64,000 bases of DNA from an uncultured Collinsella sp. (GTDB lineage: Bacteria > Actinomycetota > Coriobacteriia > Coriobacteriales > Coriobacteriaceae). The notes beneath the pieces are model-generated. The model made no database searches and was not told the DNA's origin. It saw nothing but the letters and a program-made list of their open reading frames with translations. The position numbers were made by a program, and so were the translations under genes. The first letter of the stretch is position 1. Each line of letters opens with the position of its first letter. The DNA lies in the NCBI GenBank assembly GCA_902497025.1, contig CABVDJ010000009.1, forward strand, positions 1 through 64,000, read 5' to 3'. Below are positions 1 through 9,168 of this stretch, piece by piece.

Positions 1-644
1 AACCTTATGCCCCGCCCCTCCGGAGCCACACGGGAGGCAGGTTAACTAATTCGAGCCCGGCATTCAGAAAAGTCAGTGCAGCAAAAAGGCGATGCGGATA
101 GCGACATGGGCATGGTTTTCGTTGCGAGCACGGGTCCCCTGGGGAGCACCGTGCATTTTTGGGAGTTTTCAGCAGGCCGGGACAAATGCATACGCACCGG
201 GCGCATCTAATTAGTCCCACGGTAGCCTTCGACCGGCGATTTGGGTCGGCAGACAGGCCTCGTCGAGACAAACAAGCATGCCTCGCGCCACGTCGGACCC
301 CAAAATGACGTCGATCTCCGCAATGCTACCCGACTGCAGCGGCACCGGCAGAGCTCGCGGTGCTGAATACTCCGTTTTTTGCACGGCACGGGCGGGGGTA
401 CATCAGGATCAGGAAAAATATCCCAGCCTTTTTATGCAATCTGTAATGGGAAGTATGCAAAACACCAAGAGATAGCATTGCTGGTGTCCAAATTGAGCGC
501 GCAGGGCAGCGGCGCGTCCGCCCTGCGCCCAAATCCAGCAGAGCGGGGACGCTCCTAACAAATCCTCACCGGCAAACAAACGCGGCTCGAGCGTTATCCC
601 AAAATTGGCTGCCCGAGCCGCGCTTAACGGTACGGCATGAATAC
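1..644. other. Gene-poor left edge, no convincing gene
   Basis: No reading frame here has a good ribosome binding site together with a protein-like composition. Several short frames exist on both strands but overlap each other and are rich in Arg, Cys and Pro, as expected of frames read by chance in GC-rich DNA. The middle part (about 365-480) is AT-richer than its surroundings. The first ~35 bases hold a short GC-rich inverted repeat. The amidohydrolase on the minus strand ends at its right edge. Confidence 0.5.
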
Positions 645-2294
645 TTAGCGCTCGTAAATCAAGTTACCTGCCAGGTAGGTGGCCTGAACTTTTGTGGCCT
701 GGAGCTCTTGGGGGTCAACGGTGAGCGGGTTTTGGTCCAGGACTACCAGATCGGCGTATTTGCCGGGCTCCAGGCTGCCGAGGTTTTGCTCGTCGCCCGC
801 TGCGTACGCGCTGCCAAGCGTGTAGTTGCGCAGGGCCGTTGCCGCGTCGATACGCTCGCTCGGCAACCAGCCGCCCTCGGGCCAGTGGCTGCGGGGGTCC
901 TGGCGCGTGATAGCCGTGTAGAGCACATTCATGCTGGTAACGGGCGTAATAGGGCTGTCGGTACCGAAGGCTTGGCGAATGCCGCGCTGCTTATAGGTCG
1001 CAAACGGCCACATGATGCGGCTGCGCTCCAAGCCCAGGTCGCGCTCCGGACCACCCGGGTCGAGCGTGATATGGCAGGGCTGGCTCGAGGCAACCACGTC
1101 GAGCTTGCGCAGGCGGTCGATGTCCTCGGGCAAGAGGTTCTCCAGATGCTCAAGCGTGTTATGACCGTGCTGGGGCAGGCCGTACAGGTCGGCCGCTTCC
1201 TCGAAGATATCCAGCGCGGCATGAATCGCACCGTCACCAATGACGTGGATGCGCACGGTGTGACCGCGCTCCGCGGCCGCCAGAACCAGTTTGCGCATGC
1301 GCTCAGCCGGAACCGTCAGACGGCCCTGGTCGCCCGGGAAGCGCGGATTGGTATAGGGCTCGGTGAGATATGCCGTGTGTTCGCTCGACACGCCATCGAA
1401 GAACTGCTTAAAACCAGGCGCCGAGAGCAGCGCGTTGTTCGCGTAGCGGGTCTGTAGCTCTTCCAAGCGCGATTGGTCATCCAGCAGTGTGGGGAATAGA
1501 TGGGCTCGGATGCCCAGTTTGCCGGCTGCCTGCAGTTTGTCGTAGACGTCGTCGCGGATAAAATCGCAGCCCGGCATGGGCATGAGCGACATATCGCAGA
1601 TCGAGGTGATGCCCTGCTCGGCCATACGCTTCATCTGGTCGGCGTAAGCGCTCGCGATGCGGTCCTCGCCCAGCCACTCCAGGCAGCGCGGTAGCAGCTG
1701 CATGGCAGCCGCCTCGTGAGCAATGCCCGTGAGCTCGCCGTTTGCATCCTTGTCGTAGCTGCCGCCCGCTGGCGGCTCGCTGTCGCGTGTGACGCCGAGC
1801 GCCTCGAGTGCGCGGCTGTTGAGCCAAAGCGTATGCCCGTCGCCCGAATACATAACGCAGGGACGATCGGGGAATGCCGCATCGAGCGACGCCTTGGTAG
1901 GATGCTCGGGCGGGTCCCAACGGTAGTCGCGCCAGCCCTGCGTCACAACCCAAGCGTCATCGGGCAGGTCCTGGGAAAACTCGAGCGCGTGCTGCACCAG
2001 CGCAGCCTCGGACGTGCCCATATCCATGAGCATGTACGGCGAGGAGCCGACCGAGGTATGGAAGAAGTGCAGATGAGCGTCATGGAAACCTGGGCAGACA
2101 AACTGCTCGCCGTAGTCGATAACCGGCGTGGCGGCAGGCGCGGCGGCAATCACGTCATCGGGCGCACCGACTGCGACGATACGGTCGCCTGCGATGGCAA
2201 TCGCCAGCTCGCGGGCGGTATCGATGCCGTCTTGCGCGGTAAAGACGTTCTTGGAGCGGATAATCCGATCGATATGTTGCATGGGCATCCCCAT
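645..2294 (-). CDS. Amidohydrolase family protein (YtcJ-like metal-dependent hydrolase)
   Basis: Predicted cytoplasmic metal-dependent amidohydrolase of the YtcJ/amidohydrolase-3 type, 549 residues, the usual length for the family. The N-terminal urease-like beta-sandwich segment is followed by GFHDAHLHF, the HxH metal pair that opens the TIM barrel. Later come HVIGDGA and a C-terminal GTDSP, the last metal Asp, then a typical end (GSLEPGKYADLVVLD). The frame is open further upstream, but that extension overlaps the divergent M20 gene and does not look like this family. I therefore place the start at the MGMPMQHID methionine; MPM or MQH four to twelve bases later is equally possible. The substrate cannot be told. 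It is divergent from a peptidase gene, which fits amide or peptide catabolism. Function class sure, substrate unknown. Confidence 0.9.
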   Translation of the reverse strand: MGMPMQHIDRIIRSKNVFTAQDGIDTARELAIAIAGDRIVAVGAPDDVIAAAPAATPVIDYGEQFVCPGFHDAHLHFFHTSVGSSPYMLMDMGTSEAALVQHALEFSQDLPDDAWVVTQGWRDYRWDPPEHPTKASLDAAFPDRPCVMYSGDGHTLWLNSRALEALGVTRDSEPPAGGSYDKDANGELTGIAHEAAAMQLLPRCLEWLGEDRIASAYADQMKRMAEQGITSICDMSLMPMPGCDFIRDDVYDKLQAAGKLGIRAHLFPTLLDDQSRLEELQTRYANNALLSAPGFKQFFDGVSSEHTAYLTEPYTNPRFPGDQGRLTVPAERMRKLVLAAAERGHTVRIHVIGDGAIHAALDIFEEAADLYGLPQHGHNTLEHLENLLPEDIDRLRKLDVVASSQPCHITLDPGGPERDLGLERSRIMWPFATYKQRGIRQAFGTDSPITPVTSMNVLYTAITRQDPRSHWPEGGWLPSERIDAATALRNYTLGSAYAAGDEQNLGSLEPGKYADLVVLDQNPLTVDPQELQATKVQATYLAGNLIYER

Positions 2295-2450
2295 CTCTGG
2301 CAGGAAATTCAACACCCCCGAGTGTACTCCCCCGCCCTTGTAACAAAACCCCAAGCGGCAAACGGCAACTTTACCAGCCCTAGCGGCAGGTGGCATACTG
2401 GAGAGAGCCTGTACGATTTTGCGATCAACCCAGCAAGGAGCAAATCGACC

Positions 2451-3914
2451 ATGACGAAGACCAAGGCACAGCAGATTATGGCGGCGACCGAGGCTCGCGC
2501 GGCTGACGACGTCACCGCAGCCATCAAAGATATCGCTACCGAGTTTGAACCATATATCATCAAGCAGCGCCGGCACTTCCATAAGCACCCGGAGCTGAGC
2601 CTTGCCGAGGAGCGCACGACCTCCGACATCGCCAACCAGCTCGACGCCATGAATATCCCCTACGAGCGTCCGCTCAAGACCGGCTTGGTGGCAACGCTTC
2701 GCGGTACCGCGCCGGATGCCTACCGCGAGGACGGCACGCCACGCCGCCGCATCCTGCTACGCGCCGACATCGACGCCCTGCCCGTCACCGAGCAGACCGG
2801 CGAAGAGTTCGCCAGCGTCAACGAGGGCTGCATGCACGCCTGCGGCCACGACTGCCATATCGCCATGATGCTCGGCACGCTGCAAATCCTGCGTCATATG
2901 ACCGACGACATCCACGGCGAAGTCCGCATCGTCTTCCAGCCCAGCGAGGAAAACGGCCAGGGCGCCAAGCTCATGATCGGCACGGGTGTGCTCGACGGCG
3001 TCGATGGCGCCTACGCCGCGCACATCTGGAGTGAGGTCGACGCCGGCACCGTAAGCTGCGAGCCCGGCCCGCGCATGGCCAATACCGACTGGTTCCGCAT
3101 CGATGTCCGCGGCACCTCGTGCCACGGCGCCATGCCCCAGCGCGGCCACGACGCCGTCATGGTTGCCGCCGAGATCGTCAACGCCCTGCAGACCATCGTC
3201 TCGCGCGAGATCAGCCCTTACGAGCCGGCCGTCATCACCGTCGGCGAGCTGCACGGCGGCACCGCGCGCAACGTTATCGCCGGCACGGCCTACCTCGCCG
3301 GCACGGTGCGCACCTACGGCGATTCGACCCACGAGGAAATGCCGGAGCTTATGCGCCGCATCGTGGAGCATACCGCGGCCGCCTTGGGCGCCGAGGCAGA
3401 GCTCACCGACTACACCATCGCCAACTACAAGGTCGAAAACGAGGTCGCCTCGAGCGAGCGCTGCCGTCAGGCTGTAATCAAATGCCTGGGTCCCACCGGT
3501 CAAGGCCATTACCGCGGCACGCTTTCGGGCGAGGATTTTTCGGAGTACCTGCGCCGCGTACCGGGCGTGCTCGCCTTTGTAGGTACGCGCAACCCCAAGA
3601 TCGGCGCCACGTACGCCCAGCATTCCTGCTTTTACAAGATTGACGAGACCGTGCTGGCGAAGGGTTCCATGGTAGCCGCGCAATACGCCATCGACTTTTT
3701 GGCCGAACCCACGCAAGAGGAGCTCGACGGCCCCACGATTACCGCGGTCGCCGAAACCAACCCCGATCTGGCCGCCAAGTTGCGCTCTGCCAAGGCGACG
3801 ACCGCCGAGGCTCGCGACGCCATCCATGATGCCCGAACGGCTCGCCATGCCGCGATCAAGGGCATCCACGACGCACGCGCTGCTGCACGCCGCGAGGAGA
3901 AGCACGACGAGTAG
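2451..3914 (+). CDS. M20 family metallopeptidase / amidohydrolase (hippurate hydrolase type)
   Basis: Zinc-dependent hydrolase of the M20D group, acting on N-acyl amino acids or short peptides; cytoplasmic. Visible motifs in order: RADIDALPV, CGHDCHIAMMLGT (metal-binding His and Asp) and QPSEENGQGAK (the catalytic Glu pair), then a dimerisation domain with GGTARNVIAG, and a late SGEDFS metal motif. The ATG at 2451 follows a clear AAGGAG. The open frame reaches back to 1716, but that part is antisense to the amidohydrolase and is not coding. Unusual: after the normal family end the protein runs on for about 70 residues, Ala/Arg/Glu/His-rich and probably helical (AKLRSAKATTAEARDAI). The family normally lacks this tail. 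A 14-bp perfect hairpin follows the stop. Confidence 0.92.
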   Translation: MTKTKAQQIMAATEARAADDVTAAIKDIATEFEPYIIKQRRHFHKHPELSLAEERTTSDIANQLDAMNIPYERPLKTGLVATLRGTAPDAYREDGTPRRRILLRADIDALPVTEQTGEEFASVNEGCMHACGHDCHIAMMLGTLQILRHMTDDIHGEVRIVFQPSEENGQGAKLMIGTGVLDGVDGAYAAHIWSEVDAGTVSCEPGPRMANTDWFRIDVRGTSCHGAMPQRGHDAVMVAAEIVNALQTIVSREISPYEPAVITVGELHGGTARNVIAGTAYLAGTVRTYGDSTHEEMPELMRRIVEHTAAALGAEAELTDYTIANYKVENEVASSERCRQAVIKCLGPTGQGHYRGTLSGEDFSEYLRRVPGVLAFVGTRNPKIGATYAQHSCFYKIDETVLAKGSMVAAQYAIDFLAEPTQEELDGPTITAVAETNPDLAAKLRSAKATTAEARDAIHDARTARHAAIKGIHDARAAARREEKHDE

Positions 3915-3950
3915 TCGTCACACCCATCCATAACAGCCTGGCTAAAGCAG

Positions 3951-3986
3951 AGCGGGGGCGGACGTATCGAAACGTCCGCCCCCGCT
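3951..3986. terminator. Bidirectional terminator between convergent genes
   Basis: Perfect 14-bp GC-rich stem (3951-3964 with 3973-3986) with an 8-base loop, followed by a short T-containing stretch. It lies between the M20 gene (plus) and the zinc-ribbon protein (minus) and can serve both. Confidence 0.75.
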
Positions 3987-4045
3987 CATTCTTCAAGCGC
4001 TATTTCTACCATTTCTACCCCGTCCCCAAATGGCAGACGGCATGG

Positions 4046-5335
4046 CTACTCGTCCTGAGGCTCCTCGTCGGAGCTTGGCTCGGACGCCGACTCAGGTGCA
4101 GGTGCCGGCTCAGGATCAGGCTCGGGCGCAGGCGCAGGCTCGGGCTCAGATGCCGTCTCAGACTCGGGCGCCGGTTCAGGCTCGGTCGCGGGAGCGGGTG
4201 CAGGCGCCGGCGAAGCATCCGGAGCGCTGTAACCCGAAGGAGCGGACTTCTTCTCGAAAGGCAACACAAAAGTCAGGACGTCATCCTTATCCTCATCGGC
4301 CCACTCGCTTGCATAGCGTGCGGCCCAATAGCCAACGGCACGGTGCTTGAGCATCTTGCCAAAGACCGTAAGAAATACGGTGACGAAAGCGACCAGCACC
4401 AAGAACAGCGCGAGCGTGACGCCACCGCCGGTAACAATTGCCTCAATACCCGTAGGACGATAGTAGTAGCTATACATACCGACAGAGGCAATGGCGCCAA
4501 AGACGACCGTCAAGATCCATGTGACAACGTTGGCGACCAGGCCCGTCAAAAACTCGGGAAGGAACGAAGCGCAGAACAGCTTAGTCTTGTTGTGCTTAAA
4601 GGCCGCCCAGACTTTATCGAGCGAAAACGCGCTCTCGACGCGACCGGTCACCGCAAAGTGCATCACGGCGATGTCGGCGAACATCTTAAAGAAGACACCC
4701 AGAATCGCCGAGGCAATTAGCGCCAGGACAAGCAGGCCGAGCGAACCGAACAGCGCAGCCTCGAGCGCATAAGAGCCGTAATAAGAATACGAGCCCGCGG
4801 CGCCAATTACCACGCCCTCCACCAGCGAAAGCACTACACCGATAACGGGAATGGCAGCGATAACCTCGAGCACGACCGAGATAACGCTCGAAAAGACTCC
4901 GAGACCAAACGACGTGGAACGCATGAGTGGACGGTCCATGCCGTCATCGATCTTAAGCGACAGATCGCGGCCCCACTCGATACCAAAGCCCGAACCGCAC
5001 ACGCTCGCAATGCAAGCTGCCAAAAAGCCGATGGCAGCTGCAATGCCGCCAATAACGGGAATAAACAACACGAGCACCGACACAACGCAAATCAGCGCCG
5101 GCAAAAACGCGATTTGGCATACACGCTGAAGCACGCCCGGAGTCTTGGTCATATCTTGGAACGCCTGAGCCACACAGCCCTTTGGCGCATTCGCCACGGG
5201 CGGTTGCGGAACAAACTGCTGGGGCTGAGGCTGTCCCTCGGGAGCGGGGCCAGCGGCACCGGCATTAGGAGCACCACACACGCCGCAGAACTTGTCGTTA
5301 TCGCCCATGGGGGCGCCACACTGCGAGCAGAACAT
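4046..5335 (-). CDS. Zinc-ribbon membrane protein of unknown function
   Basis: 429-residue protein. It opens with a double-CxxC zinc ribbon (MFCSQCGAPMGDNDKFCGVCG), followed by a Pro/Gln linker and several strongly hydrophobic segments between about residues 90 and 345, so it is a multipass membrane protein with a cytoplasmic zinc finger. The C-terminal ~55 residues are a low-complexity Pro/Glu/Ala tail (APAPAPATEPEPAPESE). The start is chosen at the methionine of the zinc ribbon because AAGGGATG stands just upstream; the frame stays open for 24 more codons. The topology resembles the zinc-ribbon plus DUF4013/DUF975-like membrane proteins of Gram-positive bacteria, but I cannot name the family with confidence. 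A terminator hairpin lies downstream. Confidence 0.85.
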   Translation of the reverse strand: MFCSQCGAPMGDNDKFCGVCGAPNAGAAGPAPEGQPQPQQFVPQPPVANAPKGCVAQAFQDMTKTPGVLQRVCQIAFLPALICVVSVLVLFIPVIGGIAAAIGFLAACIASVCGSGFGIEWGRDLSLKIDDGMDRPLMRSTSFGLGVFSSVISVVLEVIAAIPVIGVVLSLVEGVVIGAAGSYSYYGSYALEAALFGSLGLLVLALIASAILGVFFKMFADIAVMHFAVTGRVESAFSLDKVWAAFKHNKTKLFCASFLPEFLTGLVANVVTWILTVVFGAIASVGMYSYYYRPTGIEAIVTGGGVTLALFLVLVAFVTVFLTVFGKMLKHRAVGYWAARYASEWADEDKDDVLTFVLPFEKKSAPSGYSAPDASPAPAPAPATEPEPAPESETASEPEPAPAPEPDPEPAPAPESASEPSSDEEPQDE

Positions 5336-5484
5336 AAAATCATCCCTTCGTATCTTGAACGAATCACTTGGATCGCAAACGATGTCTTTAGCATCATTAT
5401 TGCCCAATGTGGGGTCAAATACTCAAAGACGACCGATTTGCAAGGTACACGGCGCCAGCAGGCAGTTCGTTGAATACGTTTGTG

Positions 5485-6507
5485 CTAGTTCGTTCCGCGG
5501 AAACCCTTGCCGACGATCTCGGAGCTGTCGACAATCGTGATAAAGGCACCCGGATCGACCTCGCGCGCATAACGGCGCAGCTGCACGGCCTCGCGACGGC
5601 TCAGCACGCTCATAATCACCGTCACGCACTTGCCCGAGAAGGCACCGTAGCCGCGGCTGATGGTCGCCGTGCGGTTGAGATGCTTGACGATAAACTCCTC
5701 GACCTTAAGGGGCTCAGAACAAATGACCGTGCAGACTTTGCGCAGGTGAATGCTCTCAATGGCTTTGTCGACCACGAGCGTCTTGGCAAACAGGCCGAGC
5801 ACGCAATACAGACCGACACGCGGGCCATACAAAAAGGCCGCGATGGTCACGATGCCGATATCGACCAGTAGTAGGGCACGGCCAATCTCGAGCGTCGTGC
5901 GGCGCTTGAGGATCATGGCAAGAATGTCCGTGCCACCCGTCGAGGCGCCGATGTCAAAGACAATAGCGCTACCGAGCGCCGGCAAGATGACGGCAAAGCA
6001 CAGGTCGAGCCACATATCGCCCGTCATCGAGACATCGGTCGGAATGAAGAGCTCAAACAGCGAGACGTAGGCGGACAGCGCAAACGAGGCGAAGACGCTC
6101 CAAAGAATCGCCTTGCGCTCCAAAAAGATAAAGCCCAAAACGACGAGAACCGCGTTGATAATCCACATAAAGACGCCGACGGGCAGAGTCGGGAACAGCG
6201 TGGACAGAATGACCGACATGCCCGAGGTGCCGCCAAAAGCAAAGTGATTAGGGGTTTTAAACGCAACGATGGCAAAGGCCGTAAGAATCAGACCCAGATT
6301 GAGCTCGGCAAAAAAGCGCGGGAAGCCTGGCTCCTGGCTGCGCTTTTGGCCGGCACGCTCGCCGCGCTCGATATCGGTGCGATCGACCACGCGCTCCATC
6401 GGCACTACGGGAGGACGATGCACCTCCTCGGCAGCACGCGACGCTGCCTCTGCCGCAGCGGCCTCAATTGCCCATGCTTTGCTTTCTGTCTCGTGCTCGT
6501 CGGCCAT
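5485..6507 (-). CDS. YitT family membrane protein (DUF2179 C-terminal domain)
   Basis: 340 residues. The acidic, Ala/Glu-rich N-terminal ~60 residues are followed by about five membrane segments starting at LNLGLILTAFAIVAFKTPN, with the family-typical GGTSGMSVILS and GASTGGTDILAMIL motifs. A soluble C-terminal DUF2179-like domain follows (about residues 255-335, with RTATISRGYGAFSGK). The biochemical role of YitT proteins is not established. The long charged N-terminal extension is unusual, since most members start near the first membrane helix. It follows the zinc-ribbon gene's leader on the same strand, 149 bp away, and no clear shared promoter was seen. Confidence 0.9.
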   Translation of the reverse strand: MADEHETESKAWAIEAAAAEAASRAAEEVHRPPVVPMERVVDRTDIERGERAGQKRSQEPGFPRFFAELNLGLILTAFAIVAFKTPNHFAFGGTSGMSVILSTLFPTLPVGVFMWIINAVLVVLGFIFLERKAILWSVFASFALSAYVSLFELFIPTDVSMTGDMWLDLCFAVILPALGSAIVFDIGASTGGTDILAMILKRRTTLEIGRALLLVDIGIVTIAAFLYGPRVGLYCVLGLFAKTLVVDKAIESIHLRKVCTVICSEPLKVEEFIVKHLNRTATISRGYGAFSGKCVTVIMSVLSRREAVQLRRYAREVDPGAFITIVDSSEIVGKGFRGTN

Positions 6508-6621
6508 TACGGCAACTCCTCGTTAACAATTTGGAAACAATGCGCCCATTAGGGTAACGCGGAACGTGGGGATTGCAACCCTTAGTTAGACGAGCGGTAT
6601 GGCTACATCGGGAGCGTACAG

Positions 6622-6661
6622 AAACGGCCGGCCACGCTTTTGCTTGCGCGGTCGGCCGTTT
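6622..6661 (-). terminator. Hairpin downstream of the Asp23 gene
   Basis: Twelve-base arms 6622-6633 and 6650-6661 (AAACGGCCGGCC and its near-perfect complement, one G:T) enclose a 16-base loop. It lies between the Asp23 stop and the start of the YitT gene, right next to a family-I hairpin repeat. Confidence 0.6.
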
Positions 6662-6716
6662 AACGTTTTCGCAGATAAAACCTATCGAAACAAACCTGTC
6701 CCTATTTGGTAGGTTA
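6662..6716 (-). repeat. Family-I GGGACAGG hairpin repeat, copy 1
   Basis: Read on the minus strand: the arm with the Asp23 TAA stop, core AAATAGGGACAGGTTT, opposite arm, then the tail TTTTATCTGCGAAAACG. The arms are CCTACC/GGTAGG-like with mismatches. One of seven copies in this window (also at 11.5, 35.6, 45.6, 46.8, 52.9 and 56.5 kb). Confidence 0.8.
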
Positions 6717-7235
6717 CTCGTGCTGGCTGGTGCGGTGCTCGTACTCCTCGGGGGTGATGACGTCCTCGATGCGCAGGTTGACGCCCGCCACCTCAAGGCC
6801 GGTCATCGCGGCAAGGCGCTCGGTGACACGTGCCTTGACATCGTCGAAGATCGCGGGCGCGTAGGCGCCGTACTCGATAATGACGGAAATGTTGACGACC
6901 ACACGGTTGTCATCGGTGACCTCGACCGTCACGCCCTTGGTCAGATTCTCGGCACCGAACTGCTCCTGCACAAAGTGCATGAGGTTGCCCTTCATGCCCA
7001 GGACGTGCGGTACCTCGCGGGTGGCCATGGCAACGATCTTCTCGATCACGCCGTTGGAATAGGTCAGCGAATCCTCGGACTCGTCCGCTTCCTCATCATC
7101 CTCGTCCGCATCGTCGACGGGTTCGGCCTCGACGAGCACCTCGTCCTCGAGCGTTACGTCCTCGGCCTCGGCGGTGACGGTCTCGTCTGCCTCGAACTCG
7201 GTATCGGCCACATCGACCTTCGTGTTAAAAGCCAT
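6714..7235 (-). CDS. Asp23/Gls24 family envelope stress response protein
   Basis: 173 residues. A ~55-residue acidic N-terminal tail (Asp/Glu-rich) precedes the Asp23 domain: SNGVIEKIVAMATREVPHV, then VEVTDDNRVVVNISVIIEYG and VNLRIEDVI. In Gram-positive bacteria Asp23 proteins are abundant, sit at the cytoplasmic face of the membrane through AmaP and respond to cell-envelope stress. This is the third gene of an amaP-DUF2273-Asp23 operon, the classic arrangement, which strongly supports the call. The long acidic tail is longer than in staphylococcal Asp23. The stop codon lies inside a family-I hairpin repeat that may act as the terminator. Confidence 0.93.
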   Translation of the reverse strand: MAFNTKVDVADTEFEADETVTAEAEDVTLEDEVLVEAEPVDDADEDDEEADESEDSLTYSNGVIEKIVAMATREVPHVLGMKGNLMHFVQEQFGAENLTKGVTVEVTDDNRVVVNISVIIEYGAYAPAIFDDVKARVTERLAAMTGLEVAGVNLRIEDVITPEEYEHRTSQHE

Positions 7236-7279
7236 GGTTCCTCCTTATGCCCACCGCACACGCGGCGGTCGAATACATG

Positions 7280-7657
7280 CTAGCGACCGCTAAACAGACG
7301 GCCGAAGAAGTTGACGATCCCGTTCTCGCCGTCGCGAATTTGGCCGATCACGGCGCCGATCAGCACGAAGAATGCAATGACGAGCGTGTCCCACAGGCCG
7401 AGCGTGAGCACCAACACGGCGAGGATAAAGCCAGCGACGGCACCGAGCGTGGTGTTGGGATGACGCACAGCATAGCTCCAGATGGCAGCGCCCGTACCCT
7501 TGATGAGACCCATAGCCTCGTCAAAATCCGCGGCTGCCGCGTCTTGTAACTCAGTTGCCTCTGCTTTGGAATCAACAGGTTCGCTCGCCGGCGTGGCGCT
7601 CTGGTCAATCGTCAGGCGCGGCGTACGAGCGGTCTTATCTTGATTGGTATCACTCAC
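7280..7657 (-). CDS. DUF2273 small membrane protein of the Asp23 operon
   Basis: 125 residues when begun at GTG 7657, whose GAGGTTTCC ribosome site lies inside the end of amaP; the two genes overlap by 8 bases, so translation is probably coupled. A polar, Thr/Ala/Asp-rich N-terminal half precedes two hydrophobic segments (about residues 70-112, WSYAVRHPNTTLGAVAGF then VLVLTLGLWDTLVIAFFVLI) and a short tail GIVNFFGRLFSG, typical of DUF2273. The longer open frame upstream is antisense-like Arg/Ser-rich and is rejected. It probably helps anchor Asp23 at the membrane together with AmaP; this is inferred from the gene order. Confidence 0.85.
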   Translation of the reverse strand: MSDTNQDKTARTPRLTIDQSATPASEPVDSKAEATELQDAAAADFDEAMGLIKGTGAAIWSYAVRHPNTTLGAVAGFILAVLVLTLGLWDTLVIAFFVLIGAVIGQIRDGENGIVNFFGRLFSGR

Positions 7658-8195
7658 CGGAAACCTCCACGGTCTGGACGGTAGTCTTGGACGGCAAAAA
7701 ACGGACGCGCGTGGTCGTACCCGGCGTGCCAAGCATGGTGTCGCAAGCTTCCTCGATGCGCTGCTGCATCGCGGTAGCCAGAGATGCCACGTCCTTATCG
7801 TCAAGCGCGATAGCCTCGACCTTAAAACGGACGTGCGAATCGTCGGAACCTTGGACGCGGGCCTCGACATGCTCGATCATCACGCGATCGTCGCGCTCTG
7901 CAGCAGCCCTGGCGCACGAAGAAAGCGCCGCGAGCGTGACCTCGATATTGCGCTCCCCCGCCGGATGCACGCAGGACGGCTCGCGACGAGCAAACATCAG
8001 GCGGAAGAAGCTTACCAGCACGCCAATCGCCACAACTCCGCCGCATGCCGTCACAACAATGCGCGGCATGGGGTCGCGCATCAGCAGCATAAAGCGATAC
8101 GTATACGGCCCCCAAAACTGGCAGACAAGCGTACCCAGCGCCACGATGGTGGCGGCAAGATACACGATCGCTAGGGCTCGTTTGAGTACGCGCAC
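7650..8195 (-). CDS. amaP: Alkaline shock response membrane anchor protein AmaP
   Basis: 181 residues. Two N-terminal membrane helices (about residues 8-28 and 45-66) are followed by a soluble domain with an Asp23-like beta/alpha pattern (RNIEVTLAALSSCARAAAE and EHVEARVQGSDDSHVRFKV). The family anchors Asp23 to the inner face of the membrane. The start is GTG at 8195 with GAAGGGAGCGCC upstream; no ATG fits better. First gene of the three-gene envelope-stress operon: the next gene overlaps it by 8 bases. A yebC terminator separates it from the gene upstream, so the operon promoter should lie in 8196-8250. Confidence 0.88.
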   Translation of the reverse strand: MRVLKRALAIVYLAATIVALGTLVCQFWGPYTYRFMLLMRDPMPRIVVTACGGVVAIGVLVSFFRLMFARREPSCVHPAGERNIEVTLAALSSCARAAAERDDRVMIEHVEARVQGSDDSHVRFKVEAIALDDKDVASLATAMQQRIEEACDTMLGTPGTTTRVRFLPSKTTVQTVEVSGE

Positions 8196-8254
8196 GCGGC
8201 GCTCCCTTCAAATCTCGGCTCTCGAAATGCAAAACGGTTCGCATCATTATAAAA

Positions 8255-8292
8255 GAGCCGGGTCCGGTGCTCTACGCACGCGGATCCGGCTC
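8255..8292 (-). terminator. Terminator of yebC
   Basis: Stem 8255-8266 with 8281-8292 (GAGCCGGGTCCG, one G:T pair), 14-base loop, followed on the minus strand by TTTTATAATG. Lies directly downstream of the minus-strand yebC gene. Confidence 0.75.
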
Positions 8293-8361
8293 ATCTATTC
8301 CACGAGGCTTGCATGCTCGCTTCATTATGCCCAGATATGCACGGCTTAACCCGTGCGGGCG

Positions 8362-9168
8362 CTACTCCTCCTCGAGGGCAGCAATGACCTCGTCGGTCAT
8401 GTCCATGGTGCTGTAAACATCCTGGACGTCGTCGAGCTCCTCAAGACGGTCGATGAGGCGCTGAACCTTCTTGGCGTCGGCGCCAGAGACCTCGGTCGGG
8501 GTGGTCGGGACCATGGTGGTCTCGGAGCCCTTGACCTGGACGCCCTGCTCCTCGAGCGCCTTAGAGACAGCCATGACCTCGTTGGCAGTAGTCCAGACGA
8601 TCCACTCCTCGCCGGCGTCCTCGTAGTCCTCGCCACCGGCCTCGGCGATGGCCATCATGAACTCATCCTCGTCACCGGCAGCACCGTTGGCGATCATGGT
8701 CTCCTTCTTGGCGTTCTCGTCCAGGATCTCCTTGGCGACGACGATCTGGCCCTTGCGCTCAAACTGGAAGGCGACGGAGCCGGAGGTGCCCAGGTTGCCA
8801 CCAGCGTGGGAGAAGGCGGAACGGACATCAGCGGCGGTACGGTTGCGATTGTCGGTCAGGCAGTCGACGTAGACGGCGACACCGGCGGGACCGTAGCCCT
8901 CGTACACGATGTTCTCGTAGACGGCGGCGTCAGCACCCGAACCAAAAGCCTTGTCGATAGCGGACTTGATCTTGTCCTTAGGCATGGACTGAGCCTTGGC
9001 CTTGGCAACGGCAGCGGCGAGGCTGGCGTTGTTCTCGGGCAGCGGGTCACCGCCGAGACGGGCAGCAACGGTGATGTTGCGGCTGAGCTTGGAGAAGAGG
9101 GCGGAACGCTTGGCGTCCTGCGCGCCCTTACGATGCTTGGTTGTGGCCCACTTAGAGTGTCCGGACAT
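8362..9168 (-). CDS. yebC: YebC/PmpR family protein
   Basis: 268 residues and full length. Starts with the family signature MSGHSKWATTKHRKGAQDA, followed by KLSRNITVAAR, MPKDKI, YEGYGPAGVAVYVDCLTDN, RNRTAADVR and FERKG. YebC proteins were long annotated as DNA-binding regulators; recent work on family members supports a role in translation of proline-rich stretches. Two small insertions rich in Glu/Asp occur near residues 150-185. The gene stands alone, with a terminator downstream and the DUF6020-like gene upstream on the same strand. Family assignment is certain, precise role less so. Confidence 0.96.
   Translation of the reverse strand: MSGHSKWATTKHRKGAQDAKRSALFSKLSRNITVAARLGGDPLPENNASLAAAVAKAKAQSMPKDKIKSAIDKAFGSGADAAVYENIVYEGYGPAGVAVYVDCLTDNRNRTAADVRSAFSHAGGNLGTSGSVAFQFERKGQIVVAKEILDENAKKETMIANGAAGDEDEFMMAIAEAGGEDYEDAGEEWIVWTTANEVMAVSKALEEQGVQVKGSETTMVPTTPTEVSGADAKKVQRLIDRLEELDDVQDVYSTMDMTDEVIAALEEE

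Noticed and set aside
5..532. Short minus-strand frames at the left edge
   Set aside because: Cys/Arg/Pro-rich, overlapping, without ribosome sites or recognisable motifs; may belong to a repeated non-coding element but nothing here proves it.
1716..2450. In-frame N-terminal extension of the M20 peptidase
   Set aside because: Antisense to the amidohydrolase; the real start with AAGGAG is at 2451.
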